A stretch of DNA of 34,338 nucleotides, from positions 1 through 34,338 of the forward strand of contig JBKPRJ010000060.1 of the NCBI GenBank assembly GCA_046734455.1. The letters are read 5' to 3'. This DNA comes from DATEOR01 sp046734455. Lineage in GTDB: Bacteria; Actinomycetota; Thermoleophilia; Gaiellales; Gaiellaceae. Below are positions 23,684-31,920 of the stretch, one piece after another. The notes under the pieces were generated by a model. It did no database searches and was not told the DNA's origin. It was given only the letters and a program-made list of their open reading frames with translations. Within the stretch, counting starts at the first letter, position 1. Every line of letters starts with the position of its first letter. Both the position numbers and the translations under genes were made by a program.

Positions 23684-24738
23684 GAGCCGACCATCCGCGT
23701 CCTCCGCAGGACGAGGGCGAAGAAGGGGGCGCCGAAGAACGCCGTCACGACGCCGATCGGAAGCTCGGCAGGCGAGACGACCGTACGGGCGAGCACGTCG
23801 GCGAGCACGAGGAACGTCGCTCCGAAGCAGAGCGAGAGCGGGAGGACGATGCGGTAGCTCGTCCCGACGACGAGCCGTACCGCATGCGGGACGATGATTC
23901 CCACGAACGCGATCAGGCCGCTGAACGCGACGGCGGCCGCCGTGCCGAGCGTCGCCGCCGCCAGCACGACGAGGCGAACGCGGGCGACGTCGACGCCCAC
24001 GCTGGACGCCTCCTCGTCTCCGACGGCGAGGATGTCCAGCAGCCGGCGGTGCAGGAGCAGCACACCCCAGCTCACGACCATGTAGGGCAGGGCCAGAGCG
24101 ACCTCGCGCCAGCCGGACGTCTCGAGCTGACCGAGGATCCAGGCGTATACCTCCTGCACGGTGTCCGTGTTCTGCTGCTGCACGAACGTCTGCACCGCGG
24201 TGAGGAAGGACGCCACGGTAACGCCCGCGAGGATGAGGGTCGCGGTCGTCCTTCCGGCTACCGATCGACCGAGCAGGTACGCGGCTCCCACGCCCACCAT
24301 CGCTCCTGCAAACGCGGCGAGGGGCCTGAGATCCCGACTGGCCGCGGCGCCGCTCCCGTATGCGATGACGAGCGTCGCGCCGAGACCGGCCCCGGCAGCG
24401 GCCCCGAGGAGATAAGGATCGGCGAGCGGATTGCGGAACACCCCCTGGTAGGCGGCTCCCGCGGAGGCCAGCATCGCTCCGACGAGGAGTCCGAGGACAA
24501 CGCGGGGTGCGCGGATCTGCCAGAGGATCGCGTTCTCGGTCTTGGTCAGCGGGGAGTCGACGTCGAGGAACGGGACGTTGCTCAAAAGCTCCCGCGCGAT
24601 CGCACCGATGCCGAGGTCGACCGGCCCCACGGCCAGCGCGACGAGAGCGGCGGCGACCACGCTGACGATCCCGGCGGCGAGCCAGCCGGCGGTGAGCCCC
24701 GGGAGGGCTGCGACCCTGCGCTGACGTGCCGCGATCAC
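23680..24738 (-). CDS. btuC: FecCD/BtuC-family ABC transporter permease
   Basis: A 352-residue protein with about ten predicted membrane spans. Family signatures include RAPRVVLGLLVGAMLASAGAAYQGVFRNPLADPYLLG near the N-terminal third, ILGQLETSGW and the C-terminal FVGIIVPHAVRLVVG motif that contacts the ATPase. The GTG start overlaps the btuF stop, and the stop overlaps the ATPase start. One permease gene is enough because BtuC-type subunits homodimerise. Confidence 0.92.
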   Translation of the reverse strand: MIAARQRRVAALPGLTAGWLAAGIVSVVAAALVALAVGPVDLGIGAIARELLSNVPFLDVDSPLTKTENAILWQIRAPRVVLGLLVGAMLASAGAAYQGVFRNPLADPYLLGAAAGAGLGATLVIAYGSGAAASRDLRPLAAFAGAMVGVGAAYLLGRSVAGRTTATLILAGVTVASFLTAVQTFVQQQNTDTVQEVYAWILGQLETSGWREVALALPYMVVSWGVLLLHRRLLDILAVGDEEASSVGVDVARVRLVVLAAATLGTAAAVAFSGLIAFVGIIVPHAVRLVVGTSYRIVLPLSLCFGATFLVLADVLARTVVSPAELPIGVVTAFFGAPFFALVLRRTRMVGS

Positions 24739-25625
24739 GTGCCGGCGGCTCGCTCGAAGGCATTGGCGACGATCTCGACGAAGTCGACGATGCGCGGCCC
24801 CCAGCGCGAGGCGATGTCGTCGTCGACGGCGACCACGTTTCCGTCTTTGACCGCGGTGAGGTTCTCCCACCCTGGCCGCGCTCGCACGGTCTTGGGGCTC
24901 TGCCCGCAGCACTTCGTGTCCGAGAGGACGATCACGTCCGGATCCGAGTCGACCACGTACTCGGCTGAGAGCTGGGGGTAGTCCGGTGCCTTGCCGCCTG
25001 CAGCGTCCGCGATGTTCTTCGCGCCGAGCAGCGTGTACACCGAGCCGATGAACGTCTCCGACGTCGCCGAGTAGAAGTCGGGGCTGATCTCGTGGAAGAC
25101 GCTCTCGCCGGCGCCGGGCTTACCGTCCGCAAGCTCGGCGATCCGAGCCTGCATGTCGGCGACCACGCTCTCCGCCTCGCTCGTGTGGCCGGTCACGTCT
25201 CCGAGCTCCTCGATCTGGGCGTAGGCGCCCTCGAGGTCCTTCGGGGCGGCCTGCATCAGAACGGGGATGTCCAGCTTCTTCAGCCCTGCGACGACGTCGC
25301 TCGGGTCGTAGGAGATGACGACGAGGTCGGGGTTGTAGGCGGCGATCGCCTCCACGTTCGGCTGGTAGCTCGAGAGCTTCGTGTGGGGGGCTTCTTCCGG
25401 GTAGTTCGACTGGTCGTCCACGGCGACGACCTGGTCGCCCGCGCCGATGGCGAAGAGCGACTCGGTCGCCGGCGGCGAGAGCGAGACGATGCGCTCGGGG
25501 ACCGGGGCGGCAGCCTGCGTCGAGGCCGGGATAGTCGTCGTGGACGAGCTCTCCGAGCTACCGCAGGCAGCGAGCAGGAGCGCAAGCAGGATGGCCACCA
25601 AGGCCATCGGAGATCGACGAAGCAC
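24735..25625 (-). CDS. btuF: Cobalamin-type ABC transporter substrate-binding lipoprotein
   Basis: A 296-residue class III binding protein. The signal ends in a clear lipobox (LLLAAC at about residue 20), followed by a Ser/Thr linker, then ERIVSLSPPATESLFAIGAGDQVVAV and DVVVIS-like strands typical of BtuF/FhuD folds. The GTG start at 25625 is preceded by AAGGAGG with good spacing; a downstream ATG in the signal peptide is less likely. It is the first gene after the cobalamin riboswitch. Confidence 0.9.
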   Translation of the reverse strand: MLRRSPMALVAILLALLLAACGSSESSSTTTIPASTQAAAPVPERIVSLSPPATESLFAIGAGDQVVAVDDQSNYPEEAPHTKLSSYQPNVEAIAAYNPDLVVISYDPSDVVAGLKKLDIPVLMQAAPKDLEGAYAQIEELGDVTGHTSEAESVVADMQARIAELADGKPGAGESVFHEISPDFYSATSETFIGSVYTLLGAKNIADAAGGKAPDYPQLSAEYVVDSDPDVIVLSDTKCCGQSPKTVRARPGWENLTAVKDGNVVAVDDDIASRWGPRIVDFVEIVANAFERAAGT

Positions 25626-25655
25626 GTTTCCTCCTTCCGCGAGGGGAACGGATCG

Positions 25656-25800
25656 AAGGCGAACGGCAGGTCTTCTGACTCGGGGCTCCCCCTCCGCCGC
25701 CTTCCCGGCTCGCGGCCAGTGGCGTCTTGGCGGAGAGCGTCTCCCCTTACAGCGGCGGGACCGTGCCGGACTCGCACCGGCTTCCCTTTCCGCTCGCCTT
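25656..25800 (-). ncRNA. Cobalamin (B12) riboswitch
   Basis: On the minus strand the conserved order is present: GGGAAGCCGGTGCGAGTCCG, GGTCCCGCCGCTGT (B12-box region with GCCGCTGT for the usual GCCACTGT), a GAGCC element and AGTCAGAAGACCTGCC. A closing helix pairs AAGGCGAGCGG (25800-25790) with CCGTTCGCCTT (25666-25656), with one or two mismatches. About 30 bases separate it from the btuF GTG, including AAGGAGG, and there is no U-tract terminator, so translational control is likely. It starts 18 bases after the MshEN stop; TAGCCT (25819-25814) is a possible own -10. Confidence 0.93.
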
Positions 25801-25818
25801 ATGTGTGGCGGGAGGCTA

Positions 25819-26286
25819 TCAGGCGGCCGCGAAAGGCTCGCCGAACGCTTCGCGGATGGCGGACTCGACCTCGGTTCGCGTCGCGACGACGAAGCGAACC
25901 GGCCGCTCGACCTCGTCCAAGACGGCGTCGAGCGCGGCGTCGTCGGCCGGGTCGGCGATCGCGATGCAGACTGCGGTGCCTTCCAGACGGAACGGAAGTG
26001 CCGTGTAACGACGGGCGGAACTCTCGGAGAGCAGGTCGACTGCCTTGTGCTCGAGATCGTGCTTGCCGAGGTCGATGAACTCGAGCCCTTCCTGCTGGGC
26101 CACGATCTGCGCGAGCCCGCGCTCGTCCACGAGCTCGTCCTCGACGAGCACCTCGCCGAGTCGGCGGCCACTCGCGCGGGCAGCCGCGAGCGCAGCGTCA
26201 AGCTGCACCGACGAGAGAAGCCCGGCGCGAACGATCATCTCGCCGAGCGGGAGGTCACGCTCCTGGTTGTGGGCCGCAAATGCCAT
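25819..26286 (-). CDS. Stand-alone MshEN (type II secretion E N-terminal) domain protein
   Basis: A 155-residue protein made essentially of one MshEN domain: LGEMIVRAGLLSSVQLDAAL, then RRLGEVLVEDELVDERGLAQ, then QQEGLEFIDL and an alpha/beta second half ending VESAIREAFGEP. MshEN domains of secretion ATPases bind c-di-GMP through two RLGxxL...Q motifs. Here the first motif reads PLG instead of RLG and ends in Ala, and in the second the usual Gly is Glu, so binding may be weakened. No ATPase is attached. ATG 26286 is preferred over in-frame ATG 26340, which would place a perfect palindrome inside the gene. It lies directly upstream of the cobalamin riboswitch. Confidence 0.7.
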   Translation of the reverse strand: MAFAAHNQERDLPLGEMIVRAGLLSSVQLDAALAAARASGRRLGEVLVEDELVDERGLAQIVAQQEGLEFIDLGKHDLEHKAVDLLSESSARRYTALPFRLEGTAVCIAIADPADDAALDAVLDEVERPVRFVVATRTEVESAIREAFGEPFAAA

Positions 26287-26316
26287 TGACGCGTGGAAGA
26301 ACTTGCCAGATGAATC

Positions 26317-26338
26317 GGCCGGAACAGGTCTTCCGGCC
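26317..26338. repeat. Perfect inverted repeat between divergent genes
   Basis: GGCCGGAA (26317-26324) and TTCCGGCC (26331-26338) flank six bases. The palindrome lies between the MshEN and VanZ starts and could be an operator or a 5' leader hairpin. If the MshEN gene really starts at 26340, it would be coding instead. Confidence 0.5.
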
Positions 26339-26356
26339 ATCCCCCCGTCGGGGCAC

Positions 26357-26362
26357 TACGCT
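26357..26362 (+). promoter_or_regulatory. Putative -10 element (TACGCT) of a leaderless vanZ-like gene
   Basis: TACGCT fits TANNNT and ends 6 bases before GTG 26369. No ribosome binding site is present. Confidence 0.5.
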
Positions 26363-26368
26363 CTCGAC

Positions 26369-26707
26369 GTGACCGCAACCCGCTTGAGCCCTTGGATTCC
26401 GGTCGTTCTCTGGGCTGCGGTGATCTTCACGCTCTCGTCCGTGCCCGATCTCGGGACCGGGTTGGGAACCTGGGATCTGATCCTGCGGAAGATCGCCCAT
26501 ACGGCCGAGTACGCGCTCCTCGGCGCTCTGCTCTACCGCGCGGTGCGGCGCCCGTCCACCGCGTTGCTGCTGGCCTCCGCGTTCGCGGTCACGGACGAGT
26601 TCCACCAGACATTCGTGGCCGGGCGCCACGGATCGCCCGTCGACTGGCTGATCGACACCGCCGGCGCTGCGATCGGCGTCGCGCTTGCAGTGCGGCTATG
26701 GCGCTGA
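26369..26707 (+). CDS. VanZ-like membrane protein
   Basis: A 112-residue protein with four predicted spans. It has the VanZ-family pattern: N-terminal WAAVIFTLSSVPDLG, the KIAHTAEYALLGALLYRA segment and DEFHQTFVAGRHGSPVDWLIDTAGAAIG with the conserved His, Arg, Asp and Asp. VanZ gives low-level teicoplanin resistance in enterococci, but most actinobacterial homologues have unknown roles at the envelope. The stop overlaps the downstream HAD gene by 10 bases, indicating an operon. Confidence 0.85.
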   Translation: MTATRLSPWIPVVLWAAVIFTLSSVPDLGTGLGTWDLILRKIAHTAEYALLGALLYRAVRRPSTALLLASAFAVTDEFHQTFVAGRHGSPVDWLIDTAGAAIGVALAVRLWR

Positions 26708-27198
26708 GCGCGGTCGCCATCGATCTCGACGGCGCGCTCGGCGACACGCGCCCGCTGTGGAACGACTTCCTCGCCGATGCGGCGCGACGCTACGCGTCGA
26801 TCGCGCCGCTCGATCCGTCGGCCCTTCCCGAGGATCGCGCCGCCGCGGCCGACCATCTCGACCGTTGGGCCGAGCAGGGCGTCGGAGACTGGCACGGCGC
26901 CCTCGAGCGCTTCGCAGAGGACCGCGCCCCGGTCCACTTCCGGCCGAACGCGGACGCCTCGGCGGCGCTGCGCGCGCTGGCAGCCTCGGGCCGGCGCCTG
27001 GGGATCTACACGGACGCTCCCGCCGAGCTGGCCGCAGTGGCCCTTGCCCACCTCGGAGCGAGCCGGCGCGTGAAGCTCGTCGAGACCGGAGCGGGGGCTC
27101 GCGAGCGCCTGCTGGCCGCCCTTGGGCCCGACACAGCCGTCGCGGCGAGCCGTGAGGACCTCGTTAGGATCAGCGAGAATGGAACCGAAGAACCTTGA
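26698..27198 (+). CDS. HAD-superfamily hydrolase-like protein
   Basis: A 166-residue protein with HAD motif I AIDLDGALGDTRPLW and a motif II-type threonine in LGIYTDAPAEL, followed by RRVKLVETG in the region of the motif III lysine. The cap is a short helical insert. The usual motif IV (GDxxxD or DD) is not apparent: the end reads AVAASREDLVRISENG. The chain may therefore be a shortened or catalytically altered HAD. It overlaps vanZ by 10 bases upstream and the coiled-coil gene by 20 bases downstream. Confidence 0.7.
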   Translation: MALSAVAIDLDGALGDTRPLWNDFLADAARRYASIAPLDPSALPEDRAAAADHLDRWAEQGVGDWHGALERFAEDRAPVHFRPNADASAALRALAASGRRLGIYTDAPAELAAVALAHLGASRRVKLVETGAGARERLLAALGPDTAVAASREDLVRISENGTEEP

Positions 27199-27400
27199 CG
27201 ACCGCCAACTCGACGCGATCCTCGAGCGGCTCGACGGGCTCACGGCCGAGCTGCACGCGCTGAACAAGCGCCTCGACCACGGCGAGGGTCTTCTCCGGAT
27301 CGCGCACGAGCTCTCGACGCTGAACGACTCTTTGCAGGCGCTCGCCTACGCCGCGCTCGGCCACCAGGGGCCGCAGGTCCGGCGCCGCCGCACGGGCTGA
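27179..27400 (+). CDS. Small coiled-coil protein
   Basis: A 73-residue, largely helical protein with heptad-like Leu/Ile spacing (LDAILERLDGLTAELHALNK, then LLRIAHELSTLNDSLQALAYA) and a basic tail ending RRRRTG. The ATG lies 20 bases inside the end of the HAD gene. Third-position GC fits coding use. Probably an oligomerising accessory protein; no family is recognised. A strong hairpin begins 8 bases after its stop. Confidence 0.6.
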   Translation: MEPKNLDDRQLDAILERLDGLTAELHALNKRLDHGEGLLRIAHELSTLNDSLQALAYAALGHQGPQVRRRRTG

Positions 27401-27401
27401 G

Positions 27402-27432
27402 TTCTCCACACCGGGGTCAGACCCCGGTGTCC
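27402..27432. repeat. Palindromic repeat, copy 1 (also a strong hairpin)
   Basis: TTCTCC followed by a perfect 10-bp inverted repeat, ACACCGGGGT - CAG - ACCCCGGTGT (27408-27430), then CC. A second, nearly identical copy lies exactly 100 bases further on. On the plus strand it directly follows the coiled-coil gene and could act as its terminator, although only TGTTT follows. The GGGGTCAGACCCC core resembles REP-type palindromes. Confidence 0.75.
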
Positions 27433-27460
27433 TGTTTCGACGTGCCCGGGAACGTGTTTC

Positions 27461-27475
27461 GCCGCAACGTGCGGC
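27461..27475. repeat. Short hairpin between the two palindrome copies
   Basis: GCCGCA (27461-27466), loop ACG, TGCGGC (27470-27475): a perfect 6-bp stem lying between the two repeat copies. Confidence 0.5.
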
Positions 27476-27501
27476 AATAGCCCGCGAGGACCTTGGGGAT
27501 C

Positions 27502-27532
27502 TTCTCCACAATGGGGTCAGACCCCGATGTCC
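27502..27532. repeat. Palindromic repeat, copy 2
   Basis: Matches copy 1 in 28 of 31 positions (AT for CC and A for G). The GGGGTCAGACCCC core is intact, while the outer stem is weakened to one wobble and one mismatch. Direct orientation, 100-base period. It lies 32 bases from the hppA stop. Confidence 0.7.
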
Positions 27533-27563
27533 GAAAGGGCCAGCGGCCGGTGTCTGAACGGGA

Positions 27564-29606
<2,043 letters not shown>

Positions 29607-29629
29607 GAAGTCGAGGCCTGGACCGCGCA

Positions 29630-29652
29630 GATCCGGCAACTGATGCCGGATC
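29630..29652. repeat. Perfect 9-bp inverted repeat upstream of hppA
   Basis: GATCCGGCA (29630-29638), five bases ACTGA, TGCCGGATC (29644-29652). It lies in the 71-base gap between the mtnP stop and the hppA start. It could be an operator or a leader hairpin; no T-tract follows it on the minus strand, so it does not look like an intrinsic terminator. Confidence 0.6.
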
Positions 29653-29677
29653 CGGCGGCGGCATTTCTATCACAAGT

Positions 29678-30469
29678 TCACATCCTCGCGCCGCGGAGGG
29701 CCGTTCCGCAAAGGTGCTCCTCCGGTTGCTCGGGGATCTTCGGGATGACCGCGAACAGGAGGTCGCGCAGGCGCTCGTTGTTCTCGTTGAAGACGGTCAC
29801 GACCTGCTCGTGCGAGACGGGCTCGGCCCCCTCGACCCCGACGTCGTGGTCGGTGACCATCGAGATGTTGGCGTAGCAGAGCTCGAGCTCGCGGGCGAGG
29901 TAGCCCTCCGGATAGGCGGTCATGTTGATCGTGTCCCAGCCCATCTCCTGGAACCACTTCGACTCCGCCCGGGTCGAGAAGCGCGGGCCCTGGATGACGA
30001 CGACGGTGCCGCCGTTTCGCGCCGTGATCCCGAGCTCTCCGGCTGTGTCGACGAGCAGCGTGCGCAGGTCCGGGCAGTACGGATCGGCGGCGGAGACGTG
30101 CGTCGTCTCGGGCCCGTCGTAGAAGGTGTCCGTCCGACCGCTCGTCCGGTCGACGAACTGATCGCAGACGACGAACTCCCCGAGCTCGAGCTCGGCCTTG
30201 AGGGCACCCGAGGCGTTCGGCCCGATGATCCGGCGCACGCCCAGCTCCTTCATCCCCCAGACATTCGCCCGGTATGGGATCGCATGCGGCGGCAGCTCGT
30301 GGTTCAGTCCGTGGCGCGGCAGAAACGCCACGCTCTTCCCGCCGATCTCGCCGATCGTGAACGGCGCCGACGGCTTCCCGTACGGCGTCTCGACTTCCAC
30401 CTGCTCGACGTCTTCGAGGAACGAGTAGAAGCCCGAGCCTCCGAAGACGCCGATCTCAGCCCTCGCCAT
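29678..30469 (-). CDS. mtnP: S-methyl-5'-thioadenosine phosphorylase
   Basis: Phosphorolysis of methylthioadenosine (from polyamine or other SAM-dependent reactions) to adenine and methylthioribose-1-phosphate. The 263-residue protein has the family start IGVFGGSGFYSFLEDVE, the phosphate loop FLPRHGLNHELPPHAIPYRAN, the IIGPNASGALKAELELGEFVVCDQFVDRT block and NMTAYPEGYLARELELCYANISMVTDHDVG. The ribose-binding methionine is in INMTAYPE. PNP or methylthioinosine phosphorylase are less likely alternatives. It overlaps the DUF1844-like gene by 14 bases. No other methionine-salvage gene is nearby. Confidence 0.9.
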   Translation of the reverse strand: MARAEIGVFGGSGFYSFLEDVEQVEVETPYGKPSAPFTIGEIGGKSVAFLPRHGLNHELPPHAIPYRANVWGMKELGVRRIIGPNASGALKAELELGEFVVCDQFVDRTSGRTDTFYDGPETTHVSAADPYCPDLRTLLVDTAGELGITARNGGTVVVIQGPRFSTRAESKWFQEMGWDTINMTAYPEGYLARELELCYANISMVTDHDVGVEGAEPVSHEQVVTVFNENNERLRDLLFAVIPKIPEQPEEHLCGTALRGARM

Positions 30470-30776
30470 CCGCCCCCTCGCCGGCGGCGTTCGCGTACGC
30501 GAGCTGCAGGCTCGCGACCGACTGGTTGAAATCGCGAATGAGCTCCTCGGGGACGACGCGCTCGAGGACGGGCGTGAGCGCGGCCATCGTGTCGATCGCG
30601 AGCTTCGCCTGCTGCAGGTCGCGGTCGTCCTTCGTGTCCTCGGTCAGCCCCAGGCGGCGATAGCCGATCGAGGAGATCGTGATCAGCGTCTGGATGAGGA
30701 CGTCTTCGATTCTCAGCCGGCGGAGCTCCTCGGCCAACTCGCGCGCGAGCTCCTCTTCGTTCATGTGCTCAGACAT
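30456..30776 (-). CDS. DUF1844-like small helical protein
   Basis: A 106-residue protein, mostly helical: a charged N-terminal helix (EEELARELAEELRRLRIEDV), a central ISSIGYRRLGLTEDTKDDRDLQQAKLAIDTMAALTPVLE block that resembles DUF1844 (a helix, then a dLxxAkxxIDtl pattern) and an Ala/Gly-rich acidic tail. The ATG overlaps the GCS2 gene stop by 8 bases and the stop overlaps mtnP by 14, so it lies inside a tight operon. Family assignment is from memory and moderate; function unknown. Confidence 0.6.
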   Translation of the reverse strand: MSEHMNEEELARELAEELRRLRIEDVLIQTLITISSIGYRRLGLTEDTKDDRDLQQAKLAIDTMAALTPVLERVVPEELIRDFNQSVASLQLAYANAAGEGADGEG

Positions 30777-31920
30777 GGACGGCTTCCAGCACCTCCTCCG
30801 CGTAGACCTCCTCCATGCTCTGCCCGGCTTCGTGCTTCGCAATCTGCCGCTCGGCCGGAGTCGCGGACGGGACCGTGAGGAACGAGGCGACGCCGAGCTC
30901 TTCGGCGACCGGCATCGTCCACTGGATGAGCTGCTCGATCCGGGCGCGGGCCGGCAGCACGTCGCCGCTTCGCAGATCGATGAGCTCGCCGGAAAGCCCG
31001 TAGCGGATGGCGCGCCAGAAGTTCTCCTCGATCAGCCGGTGCGGATGATCGGGGAGTTCCTCCCCCTCGTCGACGGCGCGCGCGATCCGCGCCGTGAGCG
31101 CGAACATGAGCGCCGCGAGGGCCTGCGACTCGCCGAGCTCGGGCTGGCCGTCGCAGATCCGCAGCTCCACGGTAGGAAAGGCGAGGTGCGGCCGCACGCT
31201 CCACCAGAGCTGCGTGTGCTCGGTGATCGACCTCGTGTCGTAGAGGAAACGCACGTAGTCCTCGTACTCGGCCCAATCGCGGAAGACGTCGGGAACGCCG
31301 CAGCGGGGAAACATGCGCGTGAAGATCTCGGTGCGCGCCGAATGGAGGTAGGTGTAGGCGCCTTCCACGAACGGCGAGCTGCCGGAGTACGCGAGCAGCT
31401 CCGGGAGGAAGCTGCGCAGCGCGTTCGTGACGTGGATGGCCCGGTCGGCGCCCCTGATGCCGACGTGCACGTGGAGCCCGAAGGTGTTGTTGCGCCAGAC
31501 GACGTAGCGCAGGACCTCGTCGTTTCGCCGGTAGTGCGGAGTGTCGATGATCCGCTGCTCCTGCCACGGGCTCCACGGGTGCGTCCCGACCGCGCAGAGC
31601 GCCGCGTCGAGCCGGCCGGCCAACTCGAGGAGTTGCCTGCGCCGCTCGGCCATGACCGCGGCTGCGTCGGCGAAGGTCTCGCAGCGGCCGGTGCGCACCT
31701 CGACCTCGGAGGCGATCAGCTCGCCGACGAGGTGCTCTTCGACGTCGGTCCCCTGCGCGGCGGCCTGAAACTCCTCGAAGCGGTTGACGAGCCCGAGCGT
31801 GCGCGGGTCGAGGATCGCGAACTCCTCCTCTACCGCAACGGTGAAGTCCTGTCCGCCGTCGAAGCCCTCGCGGGCCGAGCGGATCTGCTCCTCGGGACTG
31901 AGCTTCTGGGCCTCACCCAC
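30769..31920 (-). CDS. GCS2-family carboxylate-amine ligase (YbdK-like)
   Basis: A 383-residue ATP-grasp-like enzyme of the glutamate-cysteine ligase 2 family. Signatures are FTVAVEEEFAILDPRT (metal-binding glutamates), ELIASEVEVRTGRCET, VGTHPWSPW, GLHVHVGIRGADRAI, and FPTVELRICDGQPE. Members range from weak glutamate-cysteine ligases to ligases for other amino-acid substrates. The GTG start overlaps the upstream glycosyltransferase stop by 8 bases. The amine partner cannot be deduced; a role in a thiol or conjugate pathway with the adjacent glycosyltransferase is speculative. Confidence 0.88.
   Translation of the reverse strand: MGEAQKLSPEEQIRSAREGFDGGQDFTVAVEEEFAILDPRTLGLVNRFEEFQAAAQGTDVEEHLVGELIASEVEVRTGRCETFADAAAVMAERRRQLLELAGRLDAALCAVGTHPWSPWQEQRIIDTPHYRRNDEVLRYVVWRNNTFGLHVHVGIRGADRAIHVTNALRSFLPELLAYSGSSPFVEGAYTYLHSARTEIFTRMFPRCGVPDVFRDWAEYEDYVRFLYDTRSITEHTQLWWSVRPHLAFPTVELRICDGQPELGESQALAALMFALTARIARAVDEGEELPDHPHRLIEENFWRAIRYGLSGELIDLRSGDVLPARARIEQLIQWTMPVAEELGVASFLTVPSATPAERQIAKHEAGQSMEEVYAEEVLEAVHV

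Noticed and set aside
25660..25800. Minus-strand coding continuation of btuF through the riboswitch
   Set aside because: The open frame extends to 26201, but the B12 aptamer and the AAGGAGG before GTG 25625 mark this stretch as leader RNA.
27408..27430. Hairpin as a simple intrinsic terminator only
   Set aside because: A near-identical second copy 100 bases away and the conserved flanks point to a repeat element, though terminator activity remains possible.
29607..29639. TTG start at 29639 for hppA, adding 11 residues
   Set aside because: It lies within a perfect palindrome and adds residues unlike family N-termini; GTG 29606 starts directly before the first membrane span.
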